From Tetrastigma voinierianum (lineage: Eukaryota; Streptophyta; Magnoliopsida; Vitales; Vitaceae): a stretch of 64,000 nt of DNA. The translations under genes were made by a program, and so were the position numbers. Location: NCBI GenBank assembly GCA_016808115.1, contig JAEQBH010001502.1, positions 726,103 to 790,102 on the forward strand, in the 5' to 3' direction. Positions 1-10,690 of this stretch are shown here, one piece after another. Numbering within the stretch: the first letter of the stretch is position 1; the number at the start of each line of letters is the position of its first letter. A model generated the notes under the pieces. It was given only the letters and a program-made list of their open reading frames with translations, was not told where the DNA came from and did no database searches.

Positions 1-329
1 TATTTTTCTTTTATTAGAGTAGCCCCCATTTTTATTCCTAACAGTAGTAAATTTTAAACTCCCAACAATTGTGATTGAATTTCTGGGCATAACTAGTTGC
101 TGCTGGGACAGTCTTTCAAAGAGAAAAGAGAAAAGAAAATCCATTCATTCAATTGGTCTATATAAATAGAAATAAGTTAAAACAATATCGAAATATTTCA
201 CATACATACTTACTTTGGTTCTCCATCTAGGAGTCCAAATATAATTCATGTATTTCATGAAATATAAATGGGATTAAAATTGAGTTTTTGGACAGAAAAA
301 CGTGGTAAATAGGGGTTTAGGGACTTCCT

Positions 330-415
330 ATTAAGGTGGTACCTGATAATTGTAAGGTAGTACCTACATTAAGGTAGTACTTGAAATATATTAAAGTAGT
401 ACCTGTTGAAATATA
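330..415. repeat. Short degenerate direct repeat (aaggtagtacct)
   Basis: The words AAGGTGGTACCT, AAGGTAGTACCT, AAGGTAGTACTT and AAAGTAGTACCT recur about every 25 bases, giving four copies. They look like a small minisatellite. No function can be inferred. Confidence 0.6.
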
Positions 416-773
416 TCTTTTTAAATATATAAATAAAAGAAAAGTTTAATTTTTTTTTTTTTTTTTTTTTTTTCAAAAGACAATATTTTTTTTTTGAATA
501 TATATTTTTAAATATATAAATAAAAGAAAAGTTTTTTTTTATTTAACAAGATTGCTTATTAACATGCATAGAGGGGTAGTTTTGGTATTATTTGACAAAA
601 TTTTCCTTTGATTCCTCAAAGACAATTATTTTTTGGTCAAATGTACTGAATGATCCAATTATAATTCTTTGTACCTACTTCCCATTTATTTTCAAATAAA
701 CTGCCTGAAACATACTTCTCCCCACCCAAAAAGCAAACATATATGGTACTAGAATTCTTTGTTTTACATTTAT

Positions 774-777
<4 letters not shown>

Positions 778-847
<70 letters not shown>
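778..847. repeat. (TA)n microsatellite
   Basis: An uninterrupted TA dinucleotide tract of about 70 bases. Confidence 0.95.
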
Positions 848-849
<2 letters not shown>

Positions 850-1336
850 CATTAAATTTTAGTATGTAATTTTTGTATATACTATTTTAAATTTTAGTAT
901 GTTATTGTTTCTTCTCGTCATTGCAAAATCAACTTTGTAAAATTTGAAATACACCTTAGTATTACTAGTGATTATGCATTTTTATGTATAATTTTACATG
1001 TAATTAGAAAAAGTATGTATCATGGAAGCTAATTTTAAAATAATTAGACATTGATACTTAGGTATCCATAATTCAAATTATCCAAATAAAAATAATTAAA
1101 ATTCTATCAACATATTATCGTAATCTCAATCAATATATCATTAATTAAAGTAGTCTATTAGTTAGTTAATAAATTAATAGAATCCTAATTATTTTTACGA
1201 TAGTAATATGAAGCATGGATACCCAATTCATAAATGTGAATTTTTGGAATTGACAATTATACCTACTTATGAGAACTGCACACAATGGCCTCAACTAGCC
1301 ATGTAAGTAGAGAAATAATGTTGAATAGAAAAATCA

Positions 1337-1740
1337 ACATCAAATGTTGTCTTTCAAAACTTGGCCCCACATACATTCACGAATTTTTATGTGAAATCAT
1401 TATGAAGGGTTTGAAGTGTGCCTATACATGTAGGGTGCAGAACCTATGACATGAAAAGCAATTAATTTATGTAAGCTATGGCAACCTAAGTATAGCACCA
1501 TGTTGGGAGATCATAGAGAAGAAATGGTGCTGGTGAAGTTTGGCGGTGGCCATGGAGTATAAACATTTTTACTTCAACCAATAAACCAACATCAAATATT
1601 ATAATTTGGAACTGTATTTATGAATTCTCATGTAAATTATTATCAATGTATCGAATGTGTGGCTTTACGTGTAGATGGTGACCTGAACACAAGTGTAATG
1701 TTTCTGCATAAGCCATGCAACTGTAAATTTAGGTGAATAA
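1337..1740. repeat. Diverged direct duplication
   Basis: The stretch from about 1337 to 1500 resembles that from about 1588 to 1735. Both start with AACATCAAAT and continue through an ATGTRAATTATTAT-like word. Both then reach GTGTGSCTWTACRTGTAG and a run similar to GTGACCTGAAC. The order is kept but there are many substitutions, so this is an old tandem duplication of noncoding DNA. Confidence 0.45.
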
Positions 1741-1921
1741 AAGATGAAAGGAAAGAAATTTGCTACGGAAAAAAAAAGTAAAATAAAAAAAAAAACCTAA
1801 AAAAACAAAATGGACTATTTAATATGGGAATCTAAATAAAATAAAATGAATTCAGCAATAAACTACTGATTTTTAAAAATAATATAAAACTAAAGATTAA
1901 GCCAATTAATGTTAAAATTAA

Positions 1922-1922
<1 letters not shown>

Positions 1923-2006
<84 letters not shown>
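1923..2006. repeat. (TA)n microsatellite
   Basis: A TA dinucleotide tract of about 84 bases. Confidence 0.95.
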
Positions 2007-2009
<3 letters not shown>

Positions 2010-2698
2010 AAGAATATTAAGATAAAAAACTACTTCATTTGTTTTCTTGATTTTTAAAAATAATTTATAAACCAAATTAAAGTTTGTGTACTGGCAAATC
2101 ATATTGATGAAAGTAATCGATTACCTAAATCCGCATAAAGATGAGGGTAAAAATTGAATAGAAATTTTAAGAGAAATCGTTTGATGTTAAAATAGGTTAT
2201 ATTTTTTAAAAACAATTACACAAGTACGCTTCTTTCAAAATAATCAGTCAATTAACTTATAATGATAAAAAATATCCTAAACACGAATATATTAATATTC
2301 AATTCTTATAGATATATCGTGAAATATCATAAATATTTGAAAAAATATTGATGTGAAGGAATTTATAAAATAAGAAATTTCAAGATTATTTTAAGTATGA
2401 TTAAGATATATTTGTCTTCATTTTTATTTATTTATTTATTTTAAAAATTAAATATAATTTGTATTCACAAGTGTTGATTTACCTTTTAAATAAATCTTTA
2501 ATTTCTTTACAATTTGTGTAAAATATTTGGCTTCATATTTAATTTTTAAAATTTTATTACCTAACAAAGGTCAATTTGTTACCATTAATTCATTTAAGAA
2601 TTATATTTACAATTTATCTTATGAGATTAATTATAATTTTATATTTTTGAACATATTTATATTTTGAATATTTTTAGTAAAAATATTCAAAATTAAAT

Positions 2699-4934
2699 TG
2701 TAAAACTCAAAGGGAAAATTTTAATTTTTTTTGAAAAAAAATGTAAAATCCAGAATTTCGTTGAAAACTTAACTTTATGATTCAATGACAAAACAGACTT
2801 TATCGTTGAATTGCCTCGCGAAATCTAGTTACCCATCGAATTCCCTCAATGGATTTTTGAGATAGCATGAATTTACTGCCAAGACATCGCGCTGGGTGAC
2901 ACATAACATGACATGTGGTATATTTATGTAAATGATTCATATTGAGTAAGTATCAACAGAGAAAATAATGAAAAATATAAAAAAAATAAATAAAAAATAA
3001 GGAAAAAACAAAAGAGCATAAAAGTTAAAAAGGAAAAAGGGGGAATGAGGGACAGGGCGAGCGAGAACAGAGAGAGAGAAGAAGATATATTTTTTTCTTT
3101 ATTCGTTTCTATCTAAGATCTACGAATATCAAATCGTAGATTTTCATCCGAGTAAAAGGCAAAATCGGTCCATACATCGAGAGTTACACGTGGGTATCAA
3201 AATCTTATAGTTTTGTAAAACTCCATGAGGTAGGGAATTTTCTTACTTAGGTTATTTCTAGCCTAAAGGCTATTTAATGGCTTTAGATTTGCTTAGAGGC
3301 CGTAAATTTCAGTCCCAAATTTTTGGGGCTAAGTGTAGGAATTTTTAGAAATTTTTGGGACATTTTTCGGATAGTCCGGGCTGAATTTTGGGATTGTTTT
3401 CGGACAGTTAGGGTTGAATTTTCGGTGATTGTTTTCTTAATACCAAGACAGGATTTTCGTAATTGTTTTCGCAAAGCCTCGAACTCGAGCCGAGGGTGGT
3501 ATTGATCCCAGACTGATGTCTTCGAAGCTTTCAGAAAGGGGTTTTGGTATCACAGTAATTCGATGACGAACCATTAAGAGACCAAGAGATGCCCTATTTT
3601 ATATGGGTCCGAGATTTGAGTCATTTTGTGTGTTATTGTTGGAAAAATAAAAAAACATGATGTTGTGTGTAAAAATCATGTTAATATATATTTGCTTGAC
3701 GTATTAACATGGAAATTATGAAAAATTGAAACTATATATAGGAAATATAATTATCCGAGATTTATAAATGTTGCATGTAACTCTTATTATGCATGTGACA
3801 TGACATAGCATGAAATGACATGGTTGCATTTCATATGCATGGTCACATCACGCCGAGCTCAGCGTGGGTGCATAAGCACGTTATTCACCATTCTTGGTGA
3901 ATGTGGTGAGCTCGCATGACAACGCCAAAATCACCGAAGCCACTTGTATAAAATAATAATAAATTTAGTGTTTGGGGTGAAGCAAGACGGGGTAGATCCT
4001 CAGCGAAAGATCAAATTTTTTTTTTCTTTATCGACATATGGATCCAAATATGAAAGCCATAAAGTCTTCAGAGCAAAGCCTACTGCGGAGACTCAAAATT
4101 TGCAATCCAAATAAATACACGGGATTTGATAAATTAAAATTTGAGGGTTGTCCGTGGTTTAAGTTATCATGAAACACGAATGACTAGTTTTCACACTCAG
4201 CGTCAGAGGTGCGAGGAAGTCAATCTAAGACTTGTCAGGCATGAAAAGTCTCATCTCACGATGACACGAAACATTTCATATCGGGATTACATTAGTTTTA
4301 TATGTAATATGGTTTGATGTTTTATGTACACCATTTCATGTGCATTTAGGCGGAGTAGCTATCAGAGGATAATTCTTTATCGAAAGCATTGCTCACCTGG
4401 TCAGGACCCCTTTTAGGTACAGGGGGTGTACAGGAAGATGACACTCCGACGAGGCCGTGATTGTGAAGAAGGTCGACATAAATCTTGACAATAGCTTATA
4501 AAAGATTTTTATGTAAAAAGAATTGTAATTAAATTCTTTTGGACTATTGTATAGATAGCCGGGTATGTAAATATGGTAAGAGGTCCGTGATCGGACTCTT
4601 ACGGACTGCAATTAAGTTTTTTATTTTCATATTTTAGATTTAAATGTGAATGAATGGGTTCCCATAAAGGGATATATATTGGGGATATGGACATATAGAC
4701 CATGTGGGGTCAATACTACTTTTGTTGAGACACTGGATGAGTTATGATTATATTGTTATACAAGTTATATGTTAAGTAGAGTTTCCTGAACAAAGGAGAC
4801 TCGTCCGATTTTTTTTTGAAAATATAGATCCCAATAAAAGGGACACAACAGTGTGGTATCGGGTTACCCGAACTCCACAGGAATTTTGTAGGTTGATGGG
4901 TTATCAACGGGACTCCCGGATTTGAAGTGTCACA
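2699..4934 (+). repeat. 5' LTR of element G1 (about 2.2 kb)
   Basis: It begins TGTAAAACTC, matching the 3' LTR start at 7715 (TGTAAAACCT). It shares the diagnostic stretch around 2815-2850 (CTCGCGAAATCTAGTTACC) with 7858 and 27387. Its later part matches the solo LTR: TGTGTGTTATTGTTGGAAA at 3627 and at 28272, and GTGTGGTATCG at 4852 and at 29300. It ends GTGTCACA. A purine-rich stretch lies at about 3030-3085. Confidence 0.85.
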
Positions 4935-4964
4935 TAAAAATTAAAAGGATATAAATATAAACAC

Positions 4965-5039
<75 letters not shown>
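4965..5039. repeat. Compound (AT)n(GT)n microsatellite at the LTR/internal junction
   Basis: About 20 bases of AT are followed by about 55 bases of GT. It lies about 30 bases inside the element, where a primer-binding site would be expected, and so marks the edge of the lost gag region. Confidence 0.95.
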
Positions 5040-5041
<2 letters not shown>

Positions 5042-5159
5042 GTGATAATATAAAAATGTTTATATATTATACAATAAAATGAATTTGAAGATAAATAATA
5101 AAAGTAATATTCAATGAGGGGAACAGTCATTTCCAAGAAGACTTCAACATCGTTATTTA

Positions 5160-5520
5160 ATAAGAGAGTTAGAGGTGTGCATATCCCCAAGACATGCTCA
5201 GATGCAAAAGATGGGCACTTGGTTTGAGCGGTGATGTCTGATTGACGAATGCACCGGCAAAGATTCATGAACCTCATGAATAGGGGTGTCCTGTACCTCT
5301 ATTTAGATCAATTTGTGGTGGTCTTTGTTGATGACATCCCCGATCTACTCCAAATGAGGTGGGAGCATGAGGATCACTGAGAATTGTACTATAAATTTTC
5401 GAGGGATCATCAATCAGATGCCAAGTTCAGTAAGCGAGTTTTGGCCATCGAGGTGGGTTTCAGACACGTGTGTCGCCAAGGTGCCTGAGACTCGTAAAGG
5501 CTGCGCTATGATGAGTCGAG
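5160..5520 (+). pseudogene. Reverse transcriptase fragment (G1)
   Basis: This is the second half of the Ty3 reverse transcriptase palm. Conceptual translation across frameshifts gives the LTNAPA block at about 5243-5260, then LFRSICGG-like and FVVVFVDD, the catalytic Asp-Asp box, at about 5315-5340. A frame for the AKFSKR...VEVGFRHV block, equivalent to the family's KF..CEFW...FLGH segment, follows to about 5490. The N-terminal half is deleted and several stops are present. It runs straight into the RNase H remnant. Confidence 0.75.
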
Positions 5521-5603
5521 AGACGTAAGCCCACCTTCGAGATACGAATGGGATTGGTGCATTATAGAGGTTTATAGAGGATTTCTCCCGACTTGCAGCG
5601 CCT

Positions 5604-6072
5604 ATGACGAGATTGACTCAGAAGGAGGTCAAGTTTGTGTGGGATGACTCATGTGAGCGAGCGTTCCAAGACTTGAAGAGGAGGCTTACTTCAACTCCTA
5701 TTCTAATAGTCCTAGAAAGGGGACAGAGGTACACAGTGTACTGTGATGCTTCGAAGGATGGATCGATGTGTTCCGACGTACCAGAAAGTCAGGCTTGTTC
5801 TCAGCTAGAAGAATCACAGCAGAATTACCCTGGTTTAATGACATGAAGTTGGTAGTCGTAGTCTTCGCCCTGAAGATTAGGCGCCACTACTTATATGGTG
5901 AGCAGCCTACAGGTTTTCACCACAAAAGTCTAAAATAAGACCTTACGCAATGTAGACCTCAACATGAGGGCAAAGCAGATGGAGTTTTTGGAAGATTACG
6001 ACTTCACTTCAGATTACCATCCAGAAGGAAAACGTGGTGGTTGATGCACTCAACCGAAAAGCCACGGAGTAA
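5604..6072 (+). pseudogene. RNase H fragment (G1)
   Basis: An open stretch of about 80 codons begins at 5604 and shows the connection-to-RNase H transition typical of plant Ty3 elements. It contains FVWDDSCERAFQDLKRRLTS, then the RNase H opening YTVYCDASKDG with its catalytic Asp. After a frameshift near 5840 come VVVFALKIRRHYLYG (about 5856-5900) and a YHPEGK-like segment near 6020 that ends the domain. The RNase H middle is degraded and the frame is broken at least twice. Confidence 0.85.
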
Positions 6073-7625
6073 TCGGGCTTGTATAGTCAGGAGTGGCTGA
6101 TGCTCGAGACAATAAAAAGGGGGCTCAGATCAAGCAAAGACGAAGGAGCGTGCCTCAGCGGGTACTGGGAAGTCTGATGGCTACGCCATCTCTATCGAAA
6201 GCAGAGCGACAGAGTCCCAGGGGTAGATGCAACCAGTGGTTCATCATGACACCAGTACGGGCCAGTACAACGGATTTAAGGTCGGACTATCCATAAAGAT
6301 GGTAGTCTTCAGATAGGACGAAGCCAGGGTCCCTCAGTCGATCGATTTGGAGGGAGGATCCTCAAGAGTTCCATTACTCCCAATTACTGCGGCATCCAAG
6401 TGGGCACGGTTGATGTATCGACCTTCATCGCAAGTATTAATGGAGCGATGAAGAGGCATGTCGGGATTTGTCCGACGTTGTCCGCACGCCGCCAGGTCAT
6501 CGTCGAGCACTAGGAGGCCGTGAGGGGCTACTCAGCCACTGAGATAGCGGAGTGGAAGAGGGAGCACATAACGATGGACTTTATGACTCACTTGCCATGG
6601 ACATTGCGGAACCATGATGTGGTGTGGGTTATGCTGACCGACCTCAAGTCGGCACATTTTCCGTCGTGAGACGACCTCACACTGTGAGGAATTCTCGCAG
6701 TTGTATATACGGGAGATAGTACGATTGCATGGAGTGCTAGTCTCCATAGTATCGGATATGGATCCTTGATTTACGGCTCAGTTCTAGAAGAGTTTCCAGA
6801 AGGCCATGGGGACACAACTGTCGATGAGTACCACTTTTCATCCTCAGATGGATGGTCAATCAGAGAGGACTATTTAGATTTTAGAGGACATACTGTGCGC
6901 ATGCGTCCTAGATCTCAAGGGTAGTTGGGAGGAGCACTTGCCCTTGGTAGAGTTCGCCTACAATAATAGTAATCAGGCGAGTATTCAGATGGCGCCCTAT
7001 GAGGCTCTCAACGGGAAGCCATGTCAATCACTGATATGTTGGACAGAGGTGGGAGAGAGCTCCATCACTGGTCCATATTTGATTAGAGACACCTTGTAGA
7101 AGGTGTGTATGGTTCGGAAGCGTCTCCTTACTGCTCAAAGCCGGCAGAAGAGTTACGCTAATATACGATAACGACCTCTAGAGTTCGAGGCGAGTGATCA
7201 TGTCTTCTTGAAGGTGATTCCTAAGAGAGGAGTGATCAGATTTGGAAAACGAGGGGAAGTTGTCGAGGTAATATTGGGAATCTTCCGAGGTACTCGAGAG
7301 GCATGCGTTGCATATCGGTTAGTGTTGCCTTCGAGTTTGTCGAGCATTCATGAGGTGTTTCACGTCTCTATGCTCCGGAAGTACATTCTAGATCCAACTC
7401 ATATAGTGGATTGGGGCGAGCTTGTTGTTGATGTGGATGGGACCTTCGAGGAGGGACCATACAGATCATGATAGCAAAGAGTGTTTTGGCGGACAAGACC
7501 AAAGAGCTCTGTAAAGGTGTTGTGGCAGCACCAAGGAGTCGAGGAGGTGACATGGGAGCACGAGGACACCGTGCGCGCCAACTATCCCTTCTTGTTCAAC
7601 GGGGAAGGTGTGTTTTCTAGTCATT
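6073..7625 (+). pseudogene. Integrase with chromodomain-like tail (G1)
   Basis: Recognisable blocks in order: EWKREHITMDFMTHLPW (catalytic core start, about 6550-6600), WVMLTDLKSAHF (about 6625-6660), an equivalent of the DGQSERT block near 6850, LPLVEFAYNN (about 6940-6968) and APYEAL (about 6990). An 87-codon open stretch at 7208-7471 contains HEVFHVSMLRKY, the GPY/F-type module end. The tail at about 7510-7610 (VLWQHQGVEEVTWEHEDTV-like) corresponds to the chromodomain of Tekay/Del elements. Stops and frameshifts occur throughout, so the enzyme cannot be active. Confidence 0.85.
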
Positions 7626-7701
7626 AATATTTCAAATGACTGTTGCATATGCATGTGTTTGAATGTGTATGTATGTGAAAATTTCGAGACGAAATTATTT
7701 T

Positions 7702-7714
7702 AAGGGGGGGAGAG
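7702..7714 (+). other. Polypurine tract before the 3' LTR (G1)
   Basis: AAGGGGGGGAGAG lies directly before the LTR start TGTAAAACC. It follows the usual plant Ty3 lead-in ATTTCGAGACGAAATTATTT. This would prime plus-strand DNA synthesis. Confidence 0.85.
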
Positions 7715-8240
7715 TGTAAAACCTGTGAAAATTTTAAATTTAAAATTTTCAAAAAAAAAAAAAAGAAAGGGGGGAAACTGCACTTACCTTAATATCCCTG
7801 AGAAAAGTCAGATTTTTCAGATCTCGGATGACGAAACGGATTGCACCATTGGAATCGTCTCGCGAAATCTAGCTACCTAGTTGAATTTCGTTGGATTCCG
7901 AGACAGTCGAAATTTCACGTATTTCAAGGCAATGAGTGTTGGAAGACATATGGCGAGCCATGTGTCACATTGCATGAAAAAGGCATATGCATGTAGGACA
8001 CATGGTCCTTTTGAAACCTATAAATATGGGAGTTCTATTCAACTCGGGGTAGTAGATTCATTAGGAGCAAGCAAAGAAGGAGGAGGAAGGGAAAAGAGAA
8101 AGGGAGGAGAGGAAAAGAGAAAGGGAGGAGAGGAAAAGAAAAGGAAAGAAGAAAAGAGAAGAAGAAAGGGGAGGAAGAGAGGAAAAACAAATAGGAAAAG
8201 GAAGGAGAGCCAGAAAAGGGGCGTTGAAGTGAACTAGTTT
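7715..8240 (+). repeat. Truncated 3' LTR of element G1
   Basis: It starts TGTAAAACCT after the polypurine tract and shares GAATCGTCTCGCGAAATCTA and GAATTTCGTTGGATTCCGAG with the LTR at 27284. Only the first 500 or so of about 2200 bases are present. The similarity ends within or just after a purine-rich stretch (8060-8222). Confidence 0.8.
8019..8027 (+). promoter_or_regulatory. Probable LTR TATA box (G1)
   Basis: TATAAATAT lies about 300 bases into the LTR and about 35 bases before the GA-rich stretch. That is where U3 would end and transcription begin. There is no direct evidence for a start site. Confidence 0.5.
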
Positions 8241-9479
8241 TAATATATGTTTTGTATTAAGAGTGATGTAATAACTTCGATCTATAGAATGCATTTGCCT
8301 CTACGAGCATGAGACACACAAGCTCATAGGTTGACAAGGGTCAACTGACCCCTGGTTTTCGTAATGGCCACAGGGCTACAATTTTGTCCTTTTTGAAATG
8401 ATGAATGTTTAGTACTATAAATGTGTATAAACTATTAATCTTCTTTAAGATATGAGAAACTATGAAATAAGATGTCAAATTTTGATAATAGTAATCCCTA
8501 TCATTGTTTTTTCTTTCTCATAAATATAAAGTAGGGAAAAAGATGAAAGAATAAAGAAAGATCAAAATAATTGGAAGGATTAGTTATAGTGATAAGAGAC
8601 TAATATATAATGAGAAAGAATTCCAACCACAAGAGACTTTTACAGCATTTATCCTTGTACTGACACTAAAATACATTCATAATTAGTTTAATTAGTGCAC
8701 ACATAAGAACATACCCTTCTCATTTGAGACTACTCACTATTAATAGTCACTTAAACTTCTTGATCTCTCAATAAGTGAAATTGCATTTAAACGTAGGGTA
8801 AACAACTGGCTAACAAGAAGCTCCCTGTGATACTCTTTATTGATGGATCTAAATCAAGGCTTAAAACAAGTACTAAGTGCGCCATCTTACTATGAGAATT
8901 ATATCACCTGCAACTCATTGATTTTGAGGAGGTCAGAGACACTGATCTAAGATATCCTTTAGAAAAATATTTTGTATTGATGATGGAGACGATGATAATA
9001 GGGTGAGAAGTTCTTTAGGATGCTTTCCCATTATTGTCTCTAATGTAACGACCCTAAAGCTATAAATATCACATTTTTCACTAACAACCATTGTGTAAGC
9101 AAGCCTTGGAACAAGTAAAAAGGGAAAAAAGCATTTATTTCACACATATTAAAAGAAAGTATAGGTGAAGCAAGCAAACAAGAAATAAAATATGAGAACC
9201 AAGAATACAAACATTTACATGGAAACCTTTAAAGGAAAAAACTATGAGAGAAATCCCCTATCTCGAATACGGGTACAAGATTAGATTATTGTGACTATTA
9301 GTGCTAAAATTCACAATGTTTCTAATCCTCACAATACCATAAAATCCCATACAAACATAGAGTATTGGAGTATTGTAGCATTTAGGGAAAAAACCATAAA
9401 TCTAACTGGGGTGGAGCTAGGATTTGGTTTCAGTAGTGGCATATTTAAGTTGCATAAGTTTGTCAAGGATTAATAAGTA
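8241..9479. other. Intergenic AT-rich DNA, nothing recognised
   Basis: I see no long open frame, no recognisable domain and no repeat structure in this stretch. Confidence 0.6.
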
Positions 9480-9640
9480 AAGGGTATAACCCAATGGTAA
9501 AGGGTTGATGTATTTTTAGTGGGAGCATAACTTTGTCCTTAGGTTCCAAGCTCCTTAGGCCTAAAGGGAATTTTTTTTTCAAAAAAAATGTTCAGTGGGG
9601 GCAGGTGCCCCTATTGAGCCTATACTAAATCCTCCCCTGC
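9480..9640 (+). repeat. Possible SINE, + strand
   Basis: ATAACCCAATGGTAAAGGG resembles an RNA polymerase III A box and TTAGGTTCCAAGCTCC about 50 bases on resembles a B box. An A-rich stretch follows. This is the layout of a tRNA-derived SINE. The match is by eye and the copy is degenerate. Confidence 0.4.
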
Positions 9641-9841
9641 TAAAAATAGCAGCATTTTTTTTTCATTATAGTAATGAAAAACAAGCTTAAACAATTTATT
9701 TGGTGCAATATAACCATAAGTGCCTGCAACGAGGGTTTGATTAGAAGAATCTGGATTTAATAATCTTGCAAGGCCAAAGTCGATACATAACAATCCCAAG
9801 ATTGGAATCCAAAAGATTATTTGGCTGCTGATATGTCCCAA
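9640..9841 (-). pseudogene. LRR receptor-kinase fragment: catalytic loop to activation segment
   Basis: On the minus strand an open frame covers part of a Ser/Thr protein kinase of the LRR receptor type. A degenerate catalytic loop (reading WDIS..., from HRDIS) comes first. It is followed by DFGLARLLNPDSSNQ with the Mg-binding DFG motif, then VAGTYGYIAP, the activation segment ending. The sequence then leaves the family. No ATP-binding lobe or C-lobe helices lie beside it. It repeats the catalytic-loop region also present at about 13560-13590, so it is probably a fragment of a second, paralogous receptor and not an exon of the split gene. The closest family I recognise is the MIK2-like group (LRR subfamily XII/XI style), which senses peptides at the plasma membrane. 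Confidence 0.75.
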
Positions 9842-10254
9842 TGAATTATTGTAATATTTTCACTTATTGTAATATCTTCTTCAAATAAACATTTCATATC
9901 TTTAACCCTTGGTTAATTTCTTCTTAATAGAAGGTGCATAATTGGAAACATTAATGGCTTCCAGAATTGTTTATAAAGTAAGCAATAAAAAAATAAATAA
10001 AGATTATAATTTAGTTGACCTTATGTAGTATAATTATAATTACCTACAAATAGGGCTTGATTGTATGTAACTTTATAAATTTCAAACCCATTTTTCTTTC
10101 CTAAATCCTAAGTAATCCCTTTTCAAATTAAATATACATTTTTTTGAAATCAAATATAGCATGAATTCAACGAGATTCTCCTATTAAGGTCTTTTTGATT
10201 AATTAATTATTCAATTTTTTTTTTACACTATATATTCATTTTTCTATTACATCG

Positions 10255-10390
10255 TAATATTATGTTTCTCACAATTGTCTCTATTGAGACTCAAACCATG
10301 GACCCCATCCCTTCCTATGCCCACCCTACCCTATCTCTTAACCACTTGAGCTAAGTCTCATTGACAATTAATTATTAATTTATTGAACAA
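10255..10390 (-). repeat. tRNA-derived SINE, minus strand
   Basis: On the minus strand GACTTAGCTCAAGTGGTTAA (A box with tRNA-like start) is followed about 45 bases later by CCATGGTTTGAGTCTC (B box). This is the internal RNA polymerase III promoter layout of plant SINEs. It is not a functional tRNA because no cloverleaf spacing or acceptor pairing is present. Confidence 0.65.
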
Positions 10391-10554
10391 ATAAACAAAC
10401 ACGTTTAATCTTATGGGAGTATGGTGCTATTTTCCTCTTTGATTTAATGTTGCTTTCCAAAAACTGAGATGCATCTTGTACAAGTCAACACATGAACATA
10501 ACAAACTCATAACTTTTTTTGTTTTTTTTTTTTTACTTTTATTCACTTTTGCAT

Positions 10555-10690
10555 ATTACGTTGTAATACTTTATTCTTACAATGATTCAATCATGGTTCT
10601 CCCATATACCCATCCCACCACTTGCCACTGTCAGCCTCAAGGGCCACAAACTTGAACTAAGGCATGTTGTGCATGTCAAATCATTCATCA
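10555..10690 (-). repeat. Possible second, degenerate SINE copy, minus strand
   Basis: GCCTTAGTTCAAGTTTGTGG resembles a decayed A box. ACCATGATTGAATCATT downstream on the minus strand resembles a decayed B box. The layout matches the copy at 10255-10390 but is weaker. Confidence 0.35.

Larger units (their letters stand above)
1..2698. other. AT-rich intergenic DNA without a recognisable gene
   Basis: I see no coding sequence here. The stretch holds a poly-T run at about 449-472, two long (TA)n tracts and two weak direct-repeat regions listed separately. Open frames over the TA tracts encode only alternating Tyr-Ile and are not genes. Confidence 0.7.
2699..8240 (+). mobile_element. Decayed Ty3/gypsy LTR retrotransposon, Tekay/Del-like (family G1)
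   Basis: The 5' LTR starts TGTAAAACTC at 2699 and ends near GTGTCACA at 4934. The 3' LTR starts TGTAAAACCT at 7715, directly after a polypurine tract. Between them are remnants of reverse transcriptase, RNase H and integrase in the Ty3 order, followed by a chromodomain-like tail. The gag, protease, first half of reverse transcriptase and primer-binding site are missing. The 3' LTR is cut short near 8240, so no target-site duplication can be read. A solo LTR of the same family lies at about 27284-29382. All frames carry stops and frameshifts, so the element is dead. Assignment to the chromodomain lineage rests on the integrase tail and the PPT/LTR context and is an inference. Confidence 0.85.

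Noticed and set aside
637..852. Open frames over TA tracts encoding long Tyr-Ile runs (also near 1890, 30 kb and 61.2 kb) and a Thr-His run near 4980
   Set aside because: They are translations of dinucleotide microsatellites with no other protein feature.
3540..3556. TGGTATCACAGTAATTCGA as the primer-binding site of element G1, giving a short LTR ending near 3540
   Set aside because: Similarity to the solo LTR continues past this point to about 4934, so the site lies within the long LTR. The resemblance to TGGTATCAGAGC is probably chance or ancestral duplication.
8061..8237. Lys/Glu/Arg-rich protein (and the Ser/Phe/Leu-rich frame on the other strand)
   Set aside because: Product of a purine-rich LTR tract. 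Equivalent tracts at 27.7 kb and 39.3 kb give equally meaningless frames.
2699..8240. Endogenous plant pararetrovirus
   Set aside because: LTRs, polypurine tract, integrase and chromodomain-like tail identify LTR retrotransposons. No movement-protein or pararetrovirus coat motif was seen.
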